Below, piece by piece: positions 40,528-49,492 of a stretch of DNA of 64,000 nt (positions are counted from its first letter, which is position 1; each line of letters begins with the position of its first letter). Origin of the DNA: Duganella sp. BJB480 (GTDB taxonomy: Bacteria; Pseudomonadota; Gammaproteobacteria; Burkholderiales; Burkholderiaceae_D). The stretch covers positions 496,001 through 560,000 of the forward strand of contig QVIN01000001.1 of NCBI GenBank assembly GCA_003416985.1. The letters run 5' to 3'. The position numbers and the translations under genes were made by a program. The notes below the pieces were generated by a model, which was given only the letters and a program-made list of their open reading frames with translations, had not been told where the DNA came from and searched no databases.

Positions 40528-42033
40528 ATGAGCACCTCGATGAACAAGCTGCATATGATCGCCAAAGGTGTGGCGCCTGTATTGGCGGCCTTGCTGATGA
40601 CCGCATGCGCCGCGCCGGAATTCAAGCAGCCCGCGATGGACGTGCCGGTCGCGTTCAAGGAATCGCAGCTGCCGGCGGCCGTCAAGGTCGCCGCCGACGG
40701 CAGCACCTGGAAACAGGCGCAAGCCGCCGAAGCGCAGCCGCGCGGCGAGTGGTGGCTGGCCTTCAACGATCCAGCCCTCAATGAGCTGATCGCCGAAGCC
40801 ACCCGCGCCAACGCCAACCTGGCAGTGGCCGCTGCCCGCGTCAAGCAGGCCCGCGCCATCGCCGGCATCGCCGAAGCGGACCGCATTCCGCAGGTCGGCG
40901 TCAACGTTGGCGCCCAGCGTCAGCGCCAGTCGGATCTGGCGCTTGGCCTGCCGGCCGGTACGCCGGTCGCTCCGGGCAATGCGTTCACCGCCAACCTGAC
41001 GGCCAGCTACGAGGTCGATTTGTTCGGCCGCGTATCGTCGAACGTCAGCGCCGCCCGCAACGACGCCGCTTCCGTGGAAGCGACCTACCGTTCGGTGCTG
41101 CTGTCGGTGCAGGCCGATGTGGCGCAGACCTACTTCCGTCTGCGCGCCACCGACGCCGAGCTGGAAACGCTGAACCGCACGGTGCAGACCCGCGAGGAAA
41201 ACGTCAAGGTCAACCAGCGCCGCTTCGACCTGGGCGACATCGGCGAATTCGACCTGTCGCGCGCCAAGACCGAGCTGGCGACGTCGCGTGCCGAAGCCAT
41301 CGGCCTGCAACGCCAGCGTGTGACGACCGAGCATGCGCTGGCGGTCCTGCTGGGCAAACCGGCGGCCAGCTACACGGCCGGCGCCAGCCCGCTGCTCGAC
41401 ACCTCGCTGCTGCCGGTGATTCCGGCGGGCCTGCCGTCGTCGCTACTGGAACGCCGTCCCGACATCGCTGCGGCGCAGCGCACGATGGAGGCGTCCAACG
41501 CCCGCATCGGCGTGGCCAAGTCGGCGATGTTCCCGTCGCTGGTGTTGAACGCCAACGCCGGCGGCGCCTCGGGCAATACCGTCGCCGAGGTGTTCAAGTG
41601 GAGCAGCCGTTCGTGGGTGCTGGGCGCGCTGATGTCGATGCCTTTGATCGATGGTGGCCGCAACAAGGCCAATATCACGCGCAGCGAAGCGGCGCTTGAG
41701 GAATCGGTCGGAACGTATCGCCAGAGCGTGCTGGTGGCTTTCGCGGAAGTGGAAGACAACCTGGCTGGCCTGCGCATCCTGGCTGGCCAGACCGCGCAGA
41801 TCGAAGACGCGGTGGTGTCGGCGCGCCGTTCGGCCGACCTGGCGCAGAAGCTGTACACGGCCGGCCGTTCGAGCTACCTTGATCTGCTGGACGCGCAGCG
41901 CAACCTGGCGACCGTGGAACGCAACGCGGTTCAACTGCGCGGCAATCGCGCGGTGACCACCGTGGCGTTGATTCGTGCGCTGGGCGGCGGCTGGGATGGC
42001 GCCAACGCGCCGGAGAAGGTCGCACAGCGATAA
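40528..42033 (+). CDS. NodT/OprN-type outer-membrane efflux lipoprotein
   Basis: A 501-residue outer-membrane factor. Signal and lipobox LLMTACAAPE near residue 27, the WWLAFNDPALNELIAEATRA family start, the barrel segment LTASYEVDLFGRVSSNVSA, and second-repeat LLERRPDIAAAQRTMEASNA are visible. It begins one base after the permease stop, completing the tripartite pump operon. Its own strong terminator follows 18 bp after the stop. It is a paralogue of the duct at 12204-13658. Confidence 0.92.
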   Translation: MSTSMNKLHMIAKGVAPVLAALLMTACAAPEFKQPAMDVPVAFKESQLPAAVKVAADGSTWKQAQAAEAQPRGEWWLAFNDPALNELIAEATRANANLAVAAARVKQARAIAGIAEADRIPQVGVNVGAQRQRQSDLALGLPAGTPVAPGNAFTANLTASYEVDLFGRVSSNVSAARNDAASVEATYRSVLLSVQADVAQTYFRLRATDAELETLNRTVQTREENVKVNQRRFDLGDIGEFDLSRAKTELATSRAEAIGLQRQRVTTEHALAVLLGKPAASYTAGASPLLDTSLLPVIPAGLPSSLLERRPDIAAAQRTMEASNARIGVAKSAMFPSLVLNANAGGASGNTVAEVFKWSSRSWVLGALMSMPLIDGGRNKANITRSEAALEESVGTYRQSVLVAFAEVEDNLAGLRILAGQTAQIEDAVVSARRSADLAQKLYTAGRSSYLDLLDAQRNLATVERNAVQLRGNRAVTTVALIRALGGGWDGANAPEKVAQR

Positions 42034-42051
42034 GCTGAAGAGTCAACGAAA

Positions 42052-42095
42052 AACCCCGCCAGCACTGAACGCGTTCAGGCTGGCGGGGTTTTTTT
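42052..42095 (+). terminator. Intrinsic terminator of the RND efflux operon
   Basis: AACCCCGCCAGC pairs perfectly with GCTGGCGGGGTT across a 15-base loop containing GAACGCGTTC, followed by a run of seven T in total. A preceding A-run means it could also terminate the convergent gene at 42135. Confidence 0.92.
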
Positions 42096-42134
42096 ACGTC
42101 TGCGGCGGGCTGGGGGCCGCCGCGAATGACATGA

Positions 42135-42485
42135 TTACTTCGTTACGACTGGTGCCGGTGCGGCGGCTGCTGCTTCGGCTTTCTCGGCCTTGGCGTGGGC
42201 CTTGGCTTTGGTCTTGTGAGCCTTGGCGTGAGCGTCGGCCTTTTCGGCTTTCTCATCGGCCTTGGCGACTGCGACGTCTTTCTTGGCGTCGGCTTCGACC
42301 TTGGCGGTTTTCGCTTCGGCTTTCACGGCGGTCTTGGTTTCCTTGGCGGTGGCTTTGGCATCGGTCTTGGCTTCCTTGGCTTCCGCCTTCACGGCGGCAG
42401 GAGCGGCGGGAGCGGTTGCTGGGGTCTGTGCTAAAGCTGCGGTAGCGAACAGGCCGGCGATCAGGGTAGCGATAAGTTTGTTCAT
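42135..42485 (-). CDS. Exported Ala/Lys-rich repeat protein
   Basis: A 116-residue protein with a signal peptide (MNKLIATLIAGLFATAALAQ, cleavage after ALA). The mature part is almost entirely Ala, Lys, Glu, Thr and Asp, with imperfect repeats such as KAEAKEAKTDAKATAKETKT and KAHKTKAKAHAK. It resembles histone H1-like or LEA-type tails in composition and is probably disordered or helical. GAGGA precedes the ATG at 42485. It converges with the RND operon and diverges from ligD, with 176 bp between starts. The role is unknown; a periplasmic polycation that binds DNA or lipopolysaccharide is possible. Confidence 0.6.
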   Translation of the reverse strand: MNKLIATLIAGLFATAALAQTPATAPAAPAAVKAEAKEAKTDAKATAKETKTAVKAEAKTAKVEADAKKDVAVAKADEKAEKADAHAKAHKTKAKAHAKAEKAEAAAAAPAPVVTK

Positions 42486-42661
42486 GATGAAATCCTCATT
42501 CAGGTTGATTTGGAGCCGGGACAATTCCCGTGTCACTGAGCGAAAAACGCCGCCCGGAGCGTTGTCGTTGACGGGCTTTACATTCGCTTACAAGCTCCCC
42601 AGATTGCTTACATGTTCGTCAGCGCACAGAGGCGGCGCCGGCGGCGGCATAATCTGGCTGC

Positions 42662-45175
42662 ATGGGAGACTCGCTGAAAACCTACAAGTCCAAGCGCAAT
42701 TTCGCGATCACGCCCGAACCGGCCGAAGGTGGCGAGGAGGGCGGTGAGGCGCGCGCCTTCGTCATTCAAAAACACTGGGCCAGCCGGCTGCACTACGATT
42801 TCCGGCTGGAGTTCGATGGCGTGATGGTCAGTTGGGCCGTGCCTAAAGGCCCCAGCTACGATACGCACGACAAGCGCATGGCCGTGCATGTCGAGGATCA
42901 TCCGATTTCGTACAACGATTTCGAAGGCACCATACCGCCCAAACAGTACGGCGCGGGCAAGGTGATCATCTGGGATCGCGGCGTGTGGACGCCCTTGGGC
43001 GATCCGCGCAAGGCGCTGGCGGAGGGGAATCTGAAGTTCGAGCTGGCGGGCCACAAGATGCGCGGCCGCTGGGCACTGGTGCGTATGAAGGACAAGGGCG
43101 AGAAGCAGGAGCCATGGCTGTTGATCAAAGAGAAGGACGACTACGCGCGGCCTGCGTCCGAGTTCAGCGTGGTGGACGAAATGCCGGACTCCGTCAAACC
43201 GCTGCCGGCGGCCGGCCAAGGCCATCGCGCGCGCCGCGAGGCGCATGCGGCCTCCGCGCCGAAAGCCGCGCTGTCGGACGCGCCTGCCGCCGGCCTGCCG
43301 GAGACGCTGTCGCCGCAATTGGCAACGCTGGTCGATGGTCCGCCATCGTCTCCCGAAGACTGGCTGTTCGAAATCAAATTCGACGGCTATCGCCTGATCA
43401 CGCGCGTCGATGGCAAAGACATACGCCTGATCACGCGCAACGGCAACGACTGGACCCACCGCTTGCCGCAGCTGCACGCGGCCATCGCCCAAATGAAGCT
43501 GCCCAACGGCTGGTACGACGGCGAGATCGTCGTCCACGACGACAACGGCCGCCCGGACTTCGGCCTGCTGCAAAACGCCTTCGACGAAAACAATCCCGCC
43601 GATATCGTCTACTTCCTGTTCGATATTCCGTTCCACGATGGCCACGACCTGCGCCACACGCCATTGGAGCAGCGCCGCGCGATCCTGCAAGCGCTGCTCG
43701 GCAAAAAGCCGTCGGACACCGTCCGCCTCAGTTCCGCGCTGGACGCAGGGCCGCAGGAGATGATCGCCGCCGCGTGCAGCATGGGCCTCGAAGGCATCAT
43801 CGGCAAGCGGCGCGACAGCATCTACACCGCGCGCCGCAGCGGCAGCTGGATCAAGCTCAAATGCGGCCAGCGGCAGGAATTCGTCATCGGCGGCTACACC
43901 GATCCGCAAGGCTCGCGCAGCGGCTTCGGCTCGCTGCTGCTGGGCACATACGACAAGGACGGCAAGCTGCATTACGCCGGCAACGTCGGCAGCGGCTTCA
44001 ACGCCGCCACGCTGCGGGACATCAAAGCTAAAATGGACAAGCTGGCGGCGGACAAGAGCCCGTTCGCCCCCAGCCGCGAGATCGACAAGATGGCCCACTG
44101 GCTCAAGCCCACGCTGGTGGCGGAGGTCGGCTTCGGCGAATGGACGCATTCGGGCTCGATCCGTCATGCGGTCTTCAAAGGCCTGCGCAAGGATAAAAAA
44201 GCCGACGCCATCGTGCGCGAAGTGCCGGCCCACCTGAAGGAGGAAACCGACATGCAGCCAGCAAGCACAGTGCAGGGCAAGCTGCCCGCCTCACTCAAGG
44301 TCACCAATCCGGACCGCGTGATCGATCAACAGAGCGGCGCCACCAAGATCACGCTGGTGCGCTACTACGCGCTGGTCGGCGCATTGATACTGCCGCATCT
44401 GAAGGGGCGTCCCGTTTCGCTGGTGCGCGCGCCGGCGGGCGTCGGCGGCGAACTGTTTTTCCAGAAGCATGCCGACACCAACAAGCTGCCCGGCGTCAAA
44501 CAGCTCGATCCCGCGCTCGATCCCGATCACCCGCCGATGCTCGAGATCTCCAGCGAACAAGGCCTGTTGTCGGCCGCGCAGTGGAACGTGGTGGAGCTGC
44601 ACACGCAAAACGCCAACGCCTCCAGCTACGAGAAGCCCAACCGCATGGTGTTCGACCTCGACCCCGGCAAGGGCGTCGGCTGGACGCAGATGCAGGAGGC
44701 GGCCCAGCTGATGCATGCCTTCCTCGATCAACTGGGCCTGCCGGCCTTCCTGAAAACCAGCGGCGGCAAGGGCTTGCATGTGGTGGTGCCGGTCAAGCCG
44801 GGCTTCGGTTGGGACGACGTCAAGGACTTCTCGCAAGCCATCGTCGCCCACATGGCGGAGCATGTGCCGGAACGCTTCGTGTTGAAGAGCGGGCCGCGCA
44901 ACCGGGTGGGCAAGATCTTCATCGACTATTTGCGCAATGGGCGGGGCGCCACCACGGTCGCGGCGTGGTCGGCGCGCAGTCGTCCCGGCCTCGGTATTTC
45001 GGTGCCGGTGGCGTGGGATGAGCTGGACGGCCTGCACGGCGCCGACCAGTGGACAGTCGCCAATGTCCACACGCGGCTCGATGTCGGCAACGCCCCCTGG
45101 GACGACTATGCGAAGTCCGCCAAGGGGCTGGCGGCGGCGATGCGCGTCATGGGGTTCAAACCTGGAAGCACCTGA
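42662..45175 (+). CDS. ligD: ATP-dependent DNA ligase D (NHEJ)
   Basis: An 837-residue multifunctional enzyme in the Pseudomonas-type order. The 3'-phosphoesterase domain is about 1-165 (HYDFRLE 44-50, HVEDHP 76-81). The ATP-dependent ligase is about 225-520, with the adenylated Lys239 in EIKFDGYR and GLEGIIGKRRDS (motif IV). The primase-polymerase domain is about 545-830 (RMVFDLDPGKGVGW, KTSGGKGLHVVVP). With Ku it repairs double-strand breaks by end joining. The linker between PE and ligase (about 180-215) is Ala-rich. The start ATG lacks an obvious Shine-Dalgarno. ku is 0.8 kb downstream on the other strand. Confidence 0.96.
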   Translation: MGDSLKTYKSKRNFAITPEPAEGGEEGGEARAFVIQKHWASRLHYDFRLEFDGVMVSWAVPKGPSYDTHDKRMAVHVEDHPISYNDFEGTIPPKQYGAGKVIIWDRGVWTPLGDPRKALAEGNLKFELAGHKMRGRWALVRMKDKGEKQEPWLLIKEKDDYARPASEFSVVDEMPDSVKPLPAAGQGHRARREAHAASAPKAALSDAPAAGLPETLSPQLATLVDGPPSSPEDWLFEIKFDGYRLITRVDGKDIRLITRNGNDWTHRLPQLHAAIAQMKLPNGWYDGEIVVHDDNGRPDFGLLQNAFDENNPADIVYFLFDIPFHDGHDLRHTPLEQRRAILQALLGKKPSDTVRLSSALDAGPQEMIAAACSMGLEGIIGKRRDSIYTARRSGSWIKLKCGQRQEFVIGGYTDPQGSRSGFGSLLLGTYDKDGKLHYAGNVGSGFNAATLRDIKAKMDKLAADKSPFAPSREIDKMAHWLKPTLVAEVGFGEWTHSGSIRHAVFKGLRKDKKADAIVREVPAHLKEETDMQPASTVQGKLPASLKVTNPDRVIDQQSGATKITLVRYYALVGALILPHLKGRPVSLVRAPAGVGGELFFQKHADTNKLPGVKQLDPALDPDHPPMLEISSEQGLLSAAQWNVVELHTQNANASSYEKPNRMVFDLDPGKGVGWTQMQEAAQLMHAFLDQLGLPAFLKTSGGKGLHVVVPVKPGFGWDDVKDFSQAIVAHMAEHVPERFVLKSGPRNRVGKIFIDYLRNGRGATTVAAWSARSRPGLGISVPVAWDELDGLHGADQWTVANVHTRLDVGNAPWDDYAKSAKGLAAAMRVMGFKPGST

Positions 45176-45210
45176 TTTTGCGATTTCCGTGAAGGAAATA
45201 TTATTTAATA

Positions 45211-45239
45211 TTGACAACAGTTGTTGTTGATGTTTTAAT
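45211..45239 (+). promoter_or_regulatory. Near-consensus promoter of the PEP-CTERM gene
   Basis: TTGACA (45211-45216), 17-bp spacer, TTTAAT (45234-45239), with a predicted start near 45246, about 26 bp before the ATG at 45272. It gives the PEP-CTERM gene its own strong promoter, separate from ligD. Confidence 0.75.
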
Positions 45240-45271
45240 GACGGATCGACATATATTCCAGGATCTTCCAG

Positions 45272-45961
45272 ATGAAAAAACTGCCAATGTTGTTAGCCGG
45301 TTTGAGCCTGTTCGGTTCGGCCCAGGCTACCGTCTACCAATTTGATTTCACTGCAAAAATCCAGGAGATGGTCGAGTTTTCGCCAATGACGTTCGACGGC
45401 GGCCCAGTCGCTTCCAGCAGTCTGTCGGGCAGCACGGTTTCGGTCGGGGATATCATCAGCGGCCACTTCAGCTATGACACCGAGACCGCCATGTTCAGCA
45501 ACAAGGGCGGCAGCGTCATGTATTCAGCGCCTGCGGCCCTGAACACGCTGGGCGCCAGCATCGGCGGCAACAACATCGCCTTGAGCGACGCCAACTACAG
45601 CAGCACCAATGTGCAGGTCGCCAACAACGCCGCCGCGCTGGGCGGAGCGGACAGCTTCGGCATCGCCAACGTCTCGGCCAATGCCTACGCGTCGGAGATG
45701 ATGGCGTTGAGCTTTTTCGATAAATCCGGCCTGGCCCTGAACGCCGCGACCATGCCGGGGCAATTGGACTTCGCCAGTTTTAACCGGTCGACTTTCTACT
45801 ACACGTATTCCTCCAACGCGACCCACGCGATGATGGGCGCGAACGGCGCGCTGACGTCGGTGACGTTCACGGAGGTGCCGACGCCGGTTCCCGAGCCGGA
45901 AACCTACGCCATGCTGCTGGCCGGCCTGGCTGCAATCGGCTGGAAAGGGCGCCGCCGCTAA
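45272..45961 (+). CDS. PEP-CTERM sorting-domain exported protein
   Basis: A 229-residue protein. An N-terminal signal (MKKLPMLLAGLSLFGSAQAT) and a C-terminal sorting signal are present: VPEPETYAMLLAGLAAIGW then KGRRR, which is the PEP motif, transmembrane stretch and basic tail recognised by the exosortase/PEP-CTERM system. The mature body is Ser/Asn/Ala-rich and beta-like (GDIISGHFSYDTETAMF). It should be processed by EpsH/XrtA-type exosortase and displayed or released; no exosortase gene is in this window. It lies between ligD and ku, convergent with ku by 4 bp. Confidence 0.88.
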   Translation: MKKLPMLLAGLSLFGSAQATVYQFDFTAKIQEMVEFSPMTFDGGPVASSSLSGSTVSVGDIISGHFSYDTETAMFSNKGGSVMYSAPAALNTLGASIGGNNIALSDANYSSTNVQVANNAAALGGADSFGIANVSANAYASEMMALSFFDKSGLALNAATMPGQLDFASFNRSTFYYTYSSNATHAMMGANGALTSVTFTEVPTPVPEPETYAMLLAGLAAIGWKGRRR

Positions 45962-46794
45962 GCGGCCGCCTTGGTGCGCCGGCGCTTCGGGGCCGGCCGC
46001 TTGCCCAGGCTGTCCTGCAGCAGCGCCACCAGGTCCACCACGTTCGACGACTTGGCTGCCTTGCTTTCCGGCTCGGCGGCGGTGATGGTCTTGGTCTGGC
46101 CGGCCTTCACCTTCTTCTCCACCAGCGCCAGCACGTCATCCTTGTAGGTGTCGTGATACTGCTCCGGCTTCCACGGCTCGCTCATGCCTTCCACCAGCGA
46201 CAGCGCCATCTGCAGTTCCTTGTCGCTGATGCCGGCCGCCTTCATCGTGGCGGGCGGCAGCTTCAATTCTTCCGCGCTGCGGATCTCGTTCGCATAGCGC
46301 AGCGTGTTCAGCACGATCTTGTCTTCGTCGCAGACCAGCGCGCACAAGTGCTGCTTGGTGCGGATCACCACCGTGGCGATGCCGATCTTGCCGGCCTTGC
46401 GCAGCGTCTCGCGCAGCAGCGCGTACACCTTGGCGCCGCCGCGCGATGGCGCCAGGTAGTAGGGCTGCTCGAAGTAGGTCAGCGGCACGTCGGCCGCATC
46501 GACGAAGGCCAGGATGTCGATGGTCTGCGTGGCCTCGACGTTGGCGCGCTTCAGGTCTTCGTCGGACAGCACCACGTACTCATTGTCCTGGTACTCGTAG
46601 CCCTTGACGATATCGTCCCAGGTGACCTCCTTGCCGGTGTTTTTGTTATAGCACTTGTAGCCGACCGGCGAAAAGTCGCGCCGGTCCAGCATCGTCAGAT
46701 CCAGCTCGTGCTCCTGCACGGCAGAATATATCTCCACCGGGATGTGCACCAGGCCGAAGCTGATCGCGCCCTTCCACAACGCCCGCGCCGCCAT
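45958..46794 (-). CDS. ku: Ku protein (NHEJ)
   Basis: A 278-residue bacterial Ku homodimer subunit. It opens ALWKGAISFGLVHIPVEIYS and contains MLDRRDFSPVGYKCYNKNTG and YVVLSDEDLKRANVEATQTI, all strong Ku signatures. The beta-barrel ring is about 1-240, and a Lys/Arg-rich tail (KRPAPKRRRTKAAA) supports DNA binding and LigD contact. It threads onto DNA ends and recruits LigD, encoded 0.8 kb away in the opposite orientation. It starts 3 bp after the SDR gene stop, so the two are probably one transcript. Confidence 0.95.
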   Translation of the reverse strand: MAARALWKGAISFGLVHIPVEIYSAVQEHELDLTMLDRRDFSPVGYKCYNKNTGKEVTWDDIVKGYEYQDNEYVVLSDEDLKRANVEATQTIDILAFVDAADVPLTYFEQPYYLAPSRGGAKVYALLRETLRKAGKIGIATVVIRTKQHLCALVCDEDKIVLNTLRYANEIRSAEELKLPPATMKAAGISDKELQMALSLVEGMSEPWKPEQYHDTYKDDVLALVEKKVKAGQTKTITAAEPESKAAKSSNVVDLVALLQDSLGKRPAPKRRRTKAAA

Positions 46795-46797
46795 GGC

Positions 46798-47805
46798 TCA
46801 CTCCCCGACGCTGCCGGTGATGGGCAGCACGATGCCGGTGATGTAGCTGGAGCAGCAGGGCGCCGCCAGGAACACATAGGCCGGCGACAGCTCCTGCGGT
46901 TGCGCGGGCCGCTGCATGTCGGTGCTGGCGCCGAACTGCGCCACCTTGTCGGGCGGCGCGTCGGCCGGGTTGAGCGGCGTCCACACCGGGCCGGGCGCGA
47001 TGGCGTTGACCCGTATGCCATGCTCCAGCAGGTTCGATGCCAGCGACATCGTGAACGCATGGATCGCGCCCTTGGTGGTCGAATAGTCCAGCAGGTGCTT
47101 CGAGCCCTTCAAGCCGGTGACCGAGCCGGTATTGATGATGGCCGCGCCCCGCTTCAGGTAGGGCAGCACGGCCTTGGCCATGTGGAAGTAGCCATAGACG
47201 TTGGTCTTCATGGTCAGGTCGAAGCGTTCCTCGGTCAGGTCGGCGAGCGACTCCGCGTGCTCCTGGAAGGCGGCGTTGTTGACCAGGATGTCCAGCCGGC
47301 CGAAGCGCTCGTGCACCTGCTCGGCGGCGGCGCGGCAGAACGCCGGGTCGCGCACGTCGCCTGGCAGCAGCAGGCAGCTCTGGCCTTCGGCTTCGACGTA
47401 GCGCTTGGTGTCGTTGGCGTCCTCGCTCTCCTCGTTCAGGTAGACGATGGCCACGTCCGCGCCCTCGCGCGCGTACAGCACCGCCACCGCGCGGCCGATG
47501 CCGGAATCGCCACCGGTGACGATGGCCACCATGCCATCGAGCTTGCCGCTGCCGCAGTAGGCCGGCGCCAGGAACTCCGGCTTCAGCTGCATGTCCGCCT
47601 CCAGTCCCGGCTTTTCCAGATGCTGGGCCGGCAGCGGTGTGCCGGGGTAGTCGTGCTGCGTGGTCTGCACCGGGCCTTGGCGCTCGCCGAGCTGGCTGGA
47701 GCGCGGCTCCCGCTTGCTGCGCGCGTCGGATTGGTCCTGGCGCTGCTGGATCTCGCGCTGCATGCTGCCGGCGCCGGAATCCGGTTGGTTTTTAATGTCT
47801 GCCAT
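46798..47805 (-). CDS. SDR-family NAD(P)-dependent oxidoreductase (YhdF/YghA-like)
   Basis: A 335-residue short-chain dehydrogenase with an extended N-terminus (about 80 residues, polar). The cofactor motif is TGGDSGIGRAVAVLYARE, followed by NNAA, catalytic Ser in NTGSVTG and Tyr/Lys in LDYSTTKGAIHA. The long N-terminal extension and core resemble the YghA/general stress SDR group, many of which sit beside stress-response genes. The substrate is unknown. It is upstream of ku in the same transcript, suggesting expression under stress or in stationary phase, by inference. Confidence 0.83.
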   Translation of the reverse strand: MADIKNQPDSGAGSMQREIQQRQDQSDARSKREPRSSQLGERQGPVQTTQHDYPGTPLPAQHLEKPGLEADMQLKPEFLAPAYCGSGKLDGMVAIVTGGDSGIGRAVAVLYAREGADVAIVYLNEESEDANDTKRYVEAEGQSCLLLPGDVRDPAFCRAAAEQVHERFGRLDILVNNAAFQEHAESLADLTEERFDLTMKTNVYGYFHMAKAVLPYLKRGAAIINTGSVTGLKGSKHLLDYSTTKGAIHAFTMSLASNLLEHGIRVNAIAPGPVWTPLNPADAPPDKVAQFGASTDMQRPAQPQELSPAYVFLAAPCCSSYITGIVLPITGSVGE

Positions 47806-48016
47806 GGTATTTTCCCTCCGAGGGGACAGTATTGACGCCGCCGCGCGCCGGGACGGTGCGCTCGTTCACACATGCGGCATATCGGCCGCGCAAAAGAAGT
47901 TGCTCAAGGAAATTATCTAGTCTCTATTGCAAAAAATATTGCTTTTTATGAACTTTATGGCACACTAGTGCTGGGGATATATTTTTAACATCAAAAGAGT
48001 GCCTGGGAGTAACATA

Positions 48017-49483
48017 ATGTCGGACCGGACCAATAGCGTAGGCGTATTTTTTAACGCCACTGGCGAGCGGCGCTCGGAGTTTCAGGCCTGCTGCGGAGAG
48101 CTGTTCTCCCAGCTGACGATGACGGAGCACGTCGAAGCCGCGGCCGCTGCGCTGGGCAAGCGCCACGTGGATTTGCTGGTGCTGGACCTGAACGGCTATG
48201 GGCAGCTGAGCGAACTGGCGGGCGTCGGCGCGCTGATACGGGGCCGCGCGGGCGCGCCGGTGCTGGTGCTCTGTTCGTACGAGCACAGCGCCTGGTTGCC
48301 GGAGCTGATGACCTACGGCCAGTTCGACTACCGCATCTGTCCGGTCCTGAGCGACGAGCTGCAACAGGCCGTGCAACAGGCGCTGGCGGTGCCGGCCGAT
48401 GCCGCCGCCGCCCTGCAGCAAGCCTTGCTGGACAAGGAAAAGGAGCTGCGCGACCTGTTGGGCGTGCAGCGCAGCCTGCAGCGCGCGCTGAGCGGCATCG
48501 ACACCGTCGAATCGATGTCGGCGCAGATCTGCCTGGCGCTGTGCAATTTCCCTGGCGTGCGCCATACCGCCGTGCTGCACATGAAGGAGCGGGGCGACCT
48601 GCAACTGGTGGCGCAGGAATCGCGCAACCACCTGGACCTGGCGCGCCTGCTGCAACGGCGCGACCGCCTGCTGCAATCGCCGCTGCGCGAGGTGTTCCCG
48701 CCGCTGCTGGCGGTGGCGCGCGGCGAGATGGTGCTGCTGGACGCGCCGGAAAAAGCCGGCGACCCCGAACTGGCGATGATGCTGCACGACCGCTGCGTGC
48801 GTATGGTGCTGGCGCTGCCGCTGCGCACCGAGCCGGGCAGCCCTGAGCTGGGCGCGATCTGCCTGATGTTCGACCGCCACATCACCTTCTCGCGCGAGCA
48901 GTTCGCGTGCTTCGCCAGCCTGGCGCAGTTCGTCAGCTTCGGCCTGGGCATGAGCGAGTTGAAGCACCGGAACGAGGAGCTGACCGGCCAGATTTCACTG
49001 ATCAGCACCGTCGACAGCGTCACCGGCGCCGCCAACCGCCGCGCCGGCGAGGACATGCTGGACAACGAGATCCGCCGCGCCCGCCGTTACGGGTTGCCGC
49101 TGGCGGTGCTGTCGTTCGACGTCGCCAGCTTCCAGTCCGAAAACGATTTATACGGTTCCCCGGTCGGCGACCCGACGCTGCGCGCGGTGGCGGACATCGT
49201 CAAGGCGCGGCTGCGCACCTCGGACCTGCTGGCGCACATGCGCGGCGACGAGTTCCTGTTGATCGCCACCCACACCACGGCGGCCGACGCCGTGCGGCTG
49301 GCGGAAAAGCTGCGCGCGGCGATCGCCGAAGCGGACCTGCCGCGCACCACCGAGGTGGTGGTCAGCCTGGCCGTGGCCCAGGTGGAAGCGGACGAGGGCG
49401 GCGCCACGGTCCTCGACCGGCTCGACGCCACGCTGCACCGCGCCAAGCGCATGGGCCGCAACTGCATCGAGCTGGCCGGGTAA
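48017..49483 (+). CDS. GAF-like/GGDEF-domain protein with RGDEF motif
   Basis: A 488-residue protein. The N-terminal region (about 1-130) resembles a receiver fold (HVDLLVLDLNGYGQLSEL) without clear acidic pocket or lysine. A coiled coil lies at about 130-155. A GAF-like domain spans about 160-320, and a GGDEF domain about 335-485. The signature is RGDEF in HMRGDEFLL, and the substrate loop reads VASFQSENDLYGSPVGD, where active enzymes have a His after YG. The I-site RTSD precedes it by five residues. RGDEF enzymes can be active or inactive, so activity cannot be assigned. GGGAG precedes the ATG at 48017. Confidence 0.78.
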   Translation: MSDRTNSVGVFFNATGERRSEFQACCGELFSQLTMTEHVEAAAAALGKRHVDLLVLDLNGYGQLSELAGVGALIRGRAGAPVLVLCSYEHSAWLPELMTYGQFDYRICPVLSDELQQAVQQALAVPADAAAALQQALLDKEKELRDLLGVQRSLQRALSGIDTVESMSAQICLALCNFPGVRHTAVLHMKERGDLQLVAQESRNHLDLARLLQRRDRLLQSPLREVFPPLLAVARGEMVLLDAPEKAGDPELAMMLHDRCVRMVLALPLRTEPGSPELGAICLMFDRHITFSREQFACFASLAQFVSFGLGMSELKHRNEELTGQISLISTVDSVTGAANRRAGEDMLDNEIRRARRYGLPLAVLSFDVASFQSENDLYGSPVGDPTLRAVADIVKARLRTSDLLAHMRGDEFLLIATHTTAADAVRLAEKLRAAIAEADLPRTTEVVVSLAVAQVEADEGGATVLDRLDATLHRAKRMGRNCIELAG

Positions 49484-49492
49484 GGATAGTCT

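Noticed and set aside
36594..40904. 1436-codon ORF on the minus strand opposite the RND adaptor/permease
   Set aside because: It is His/Arg/Gln-rich with no domain and lies wholly antisense to clearly recognisable pump genes. It results from low stop frequency in GC-rich antisense frames.
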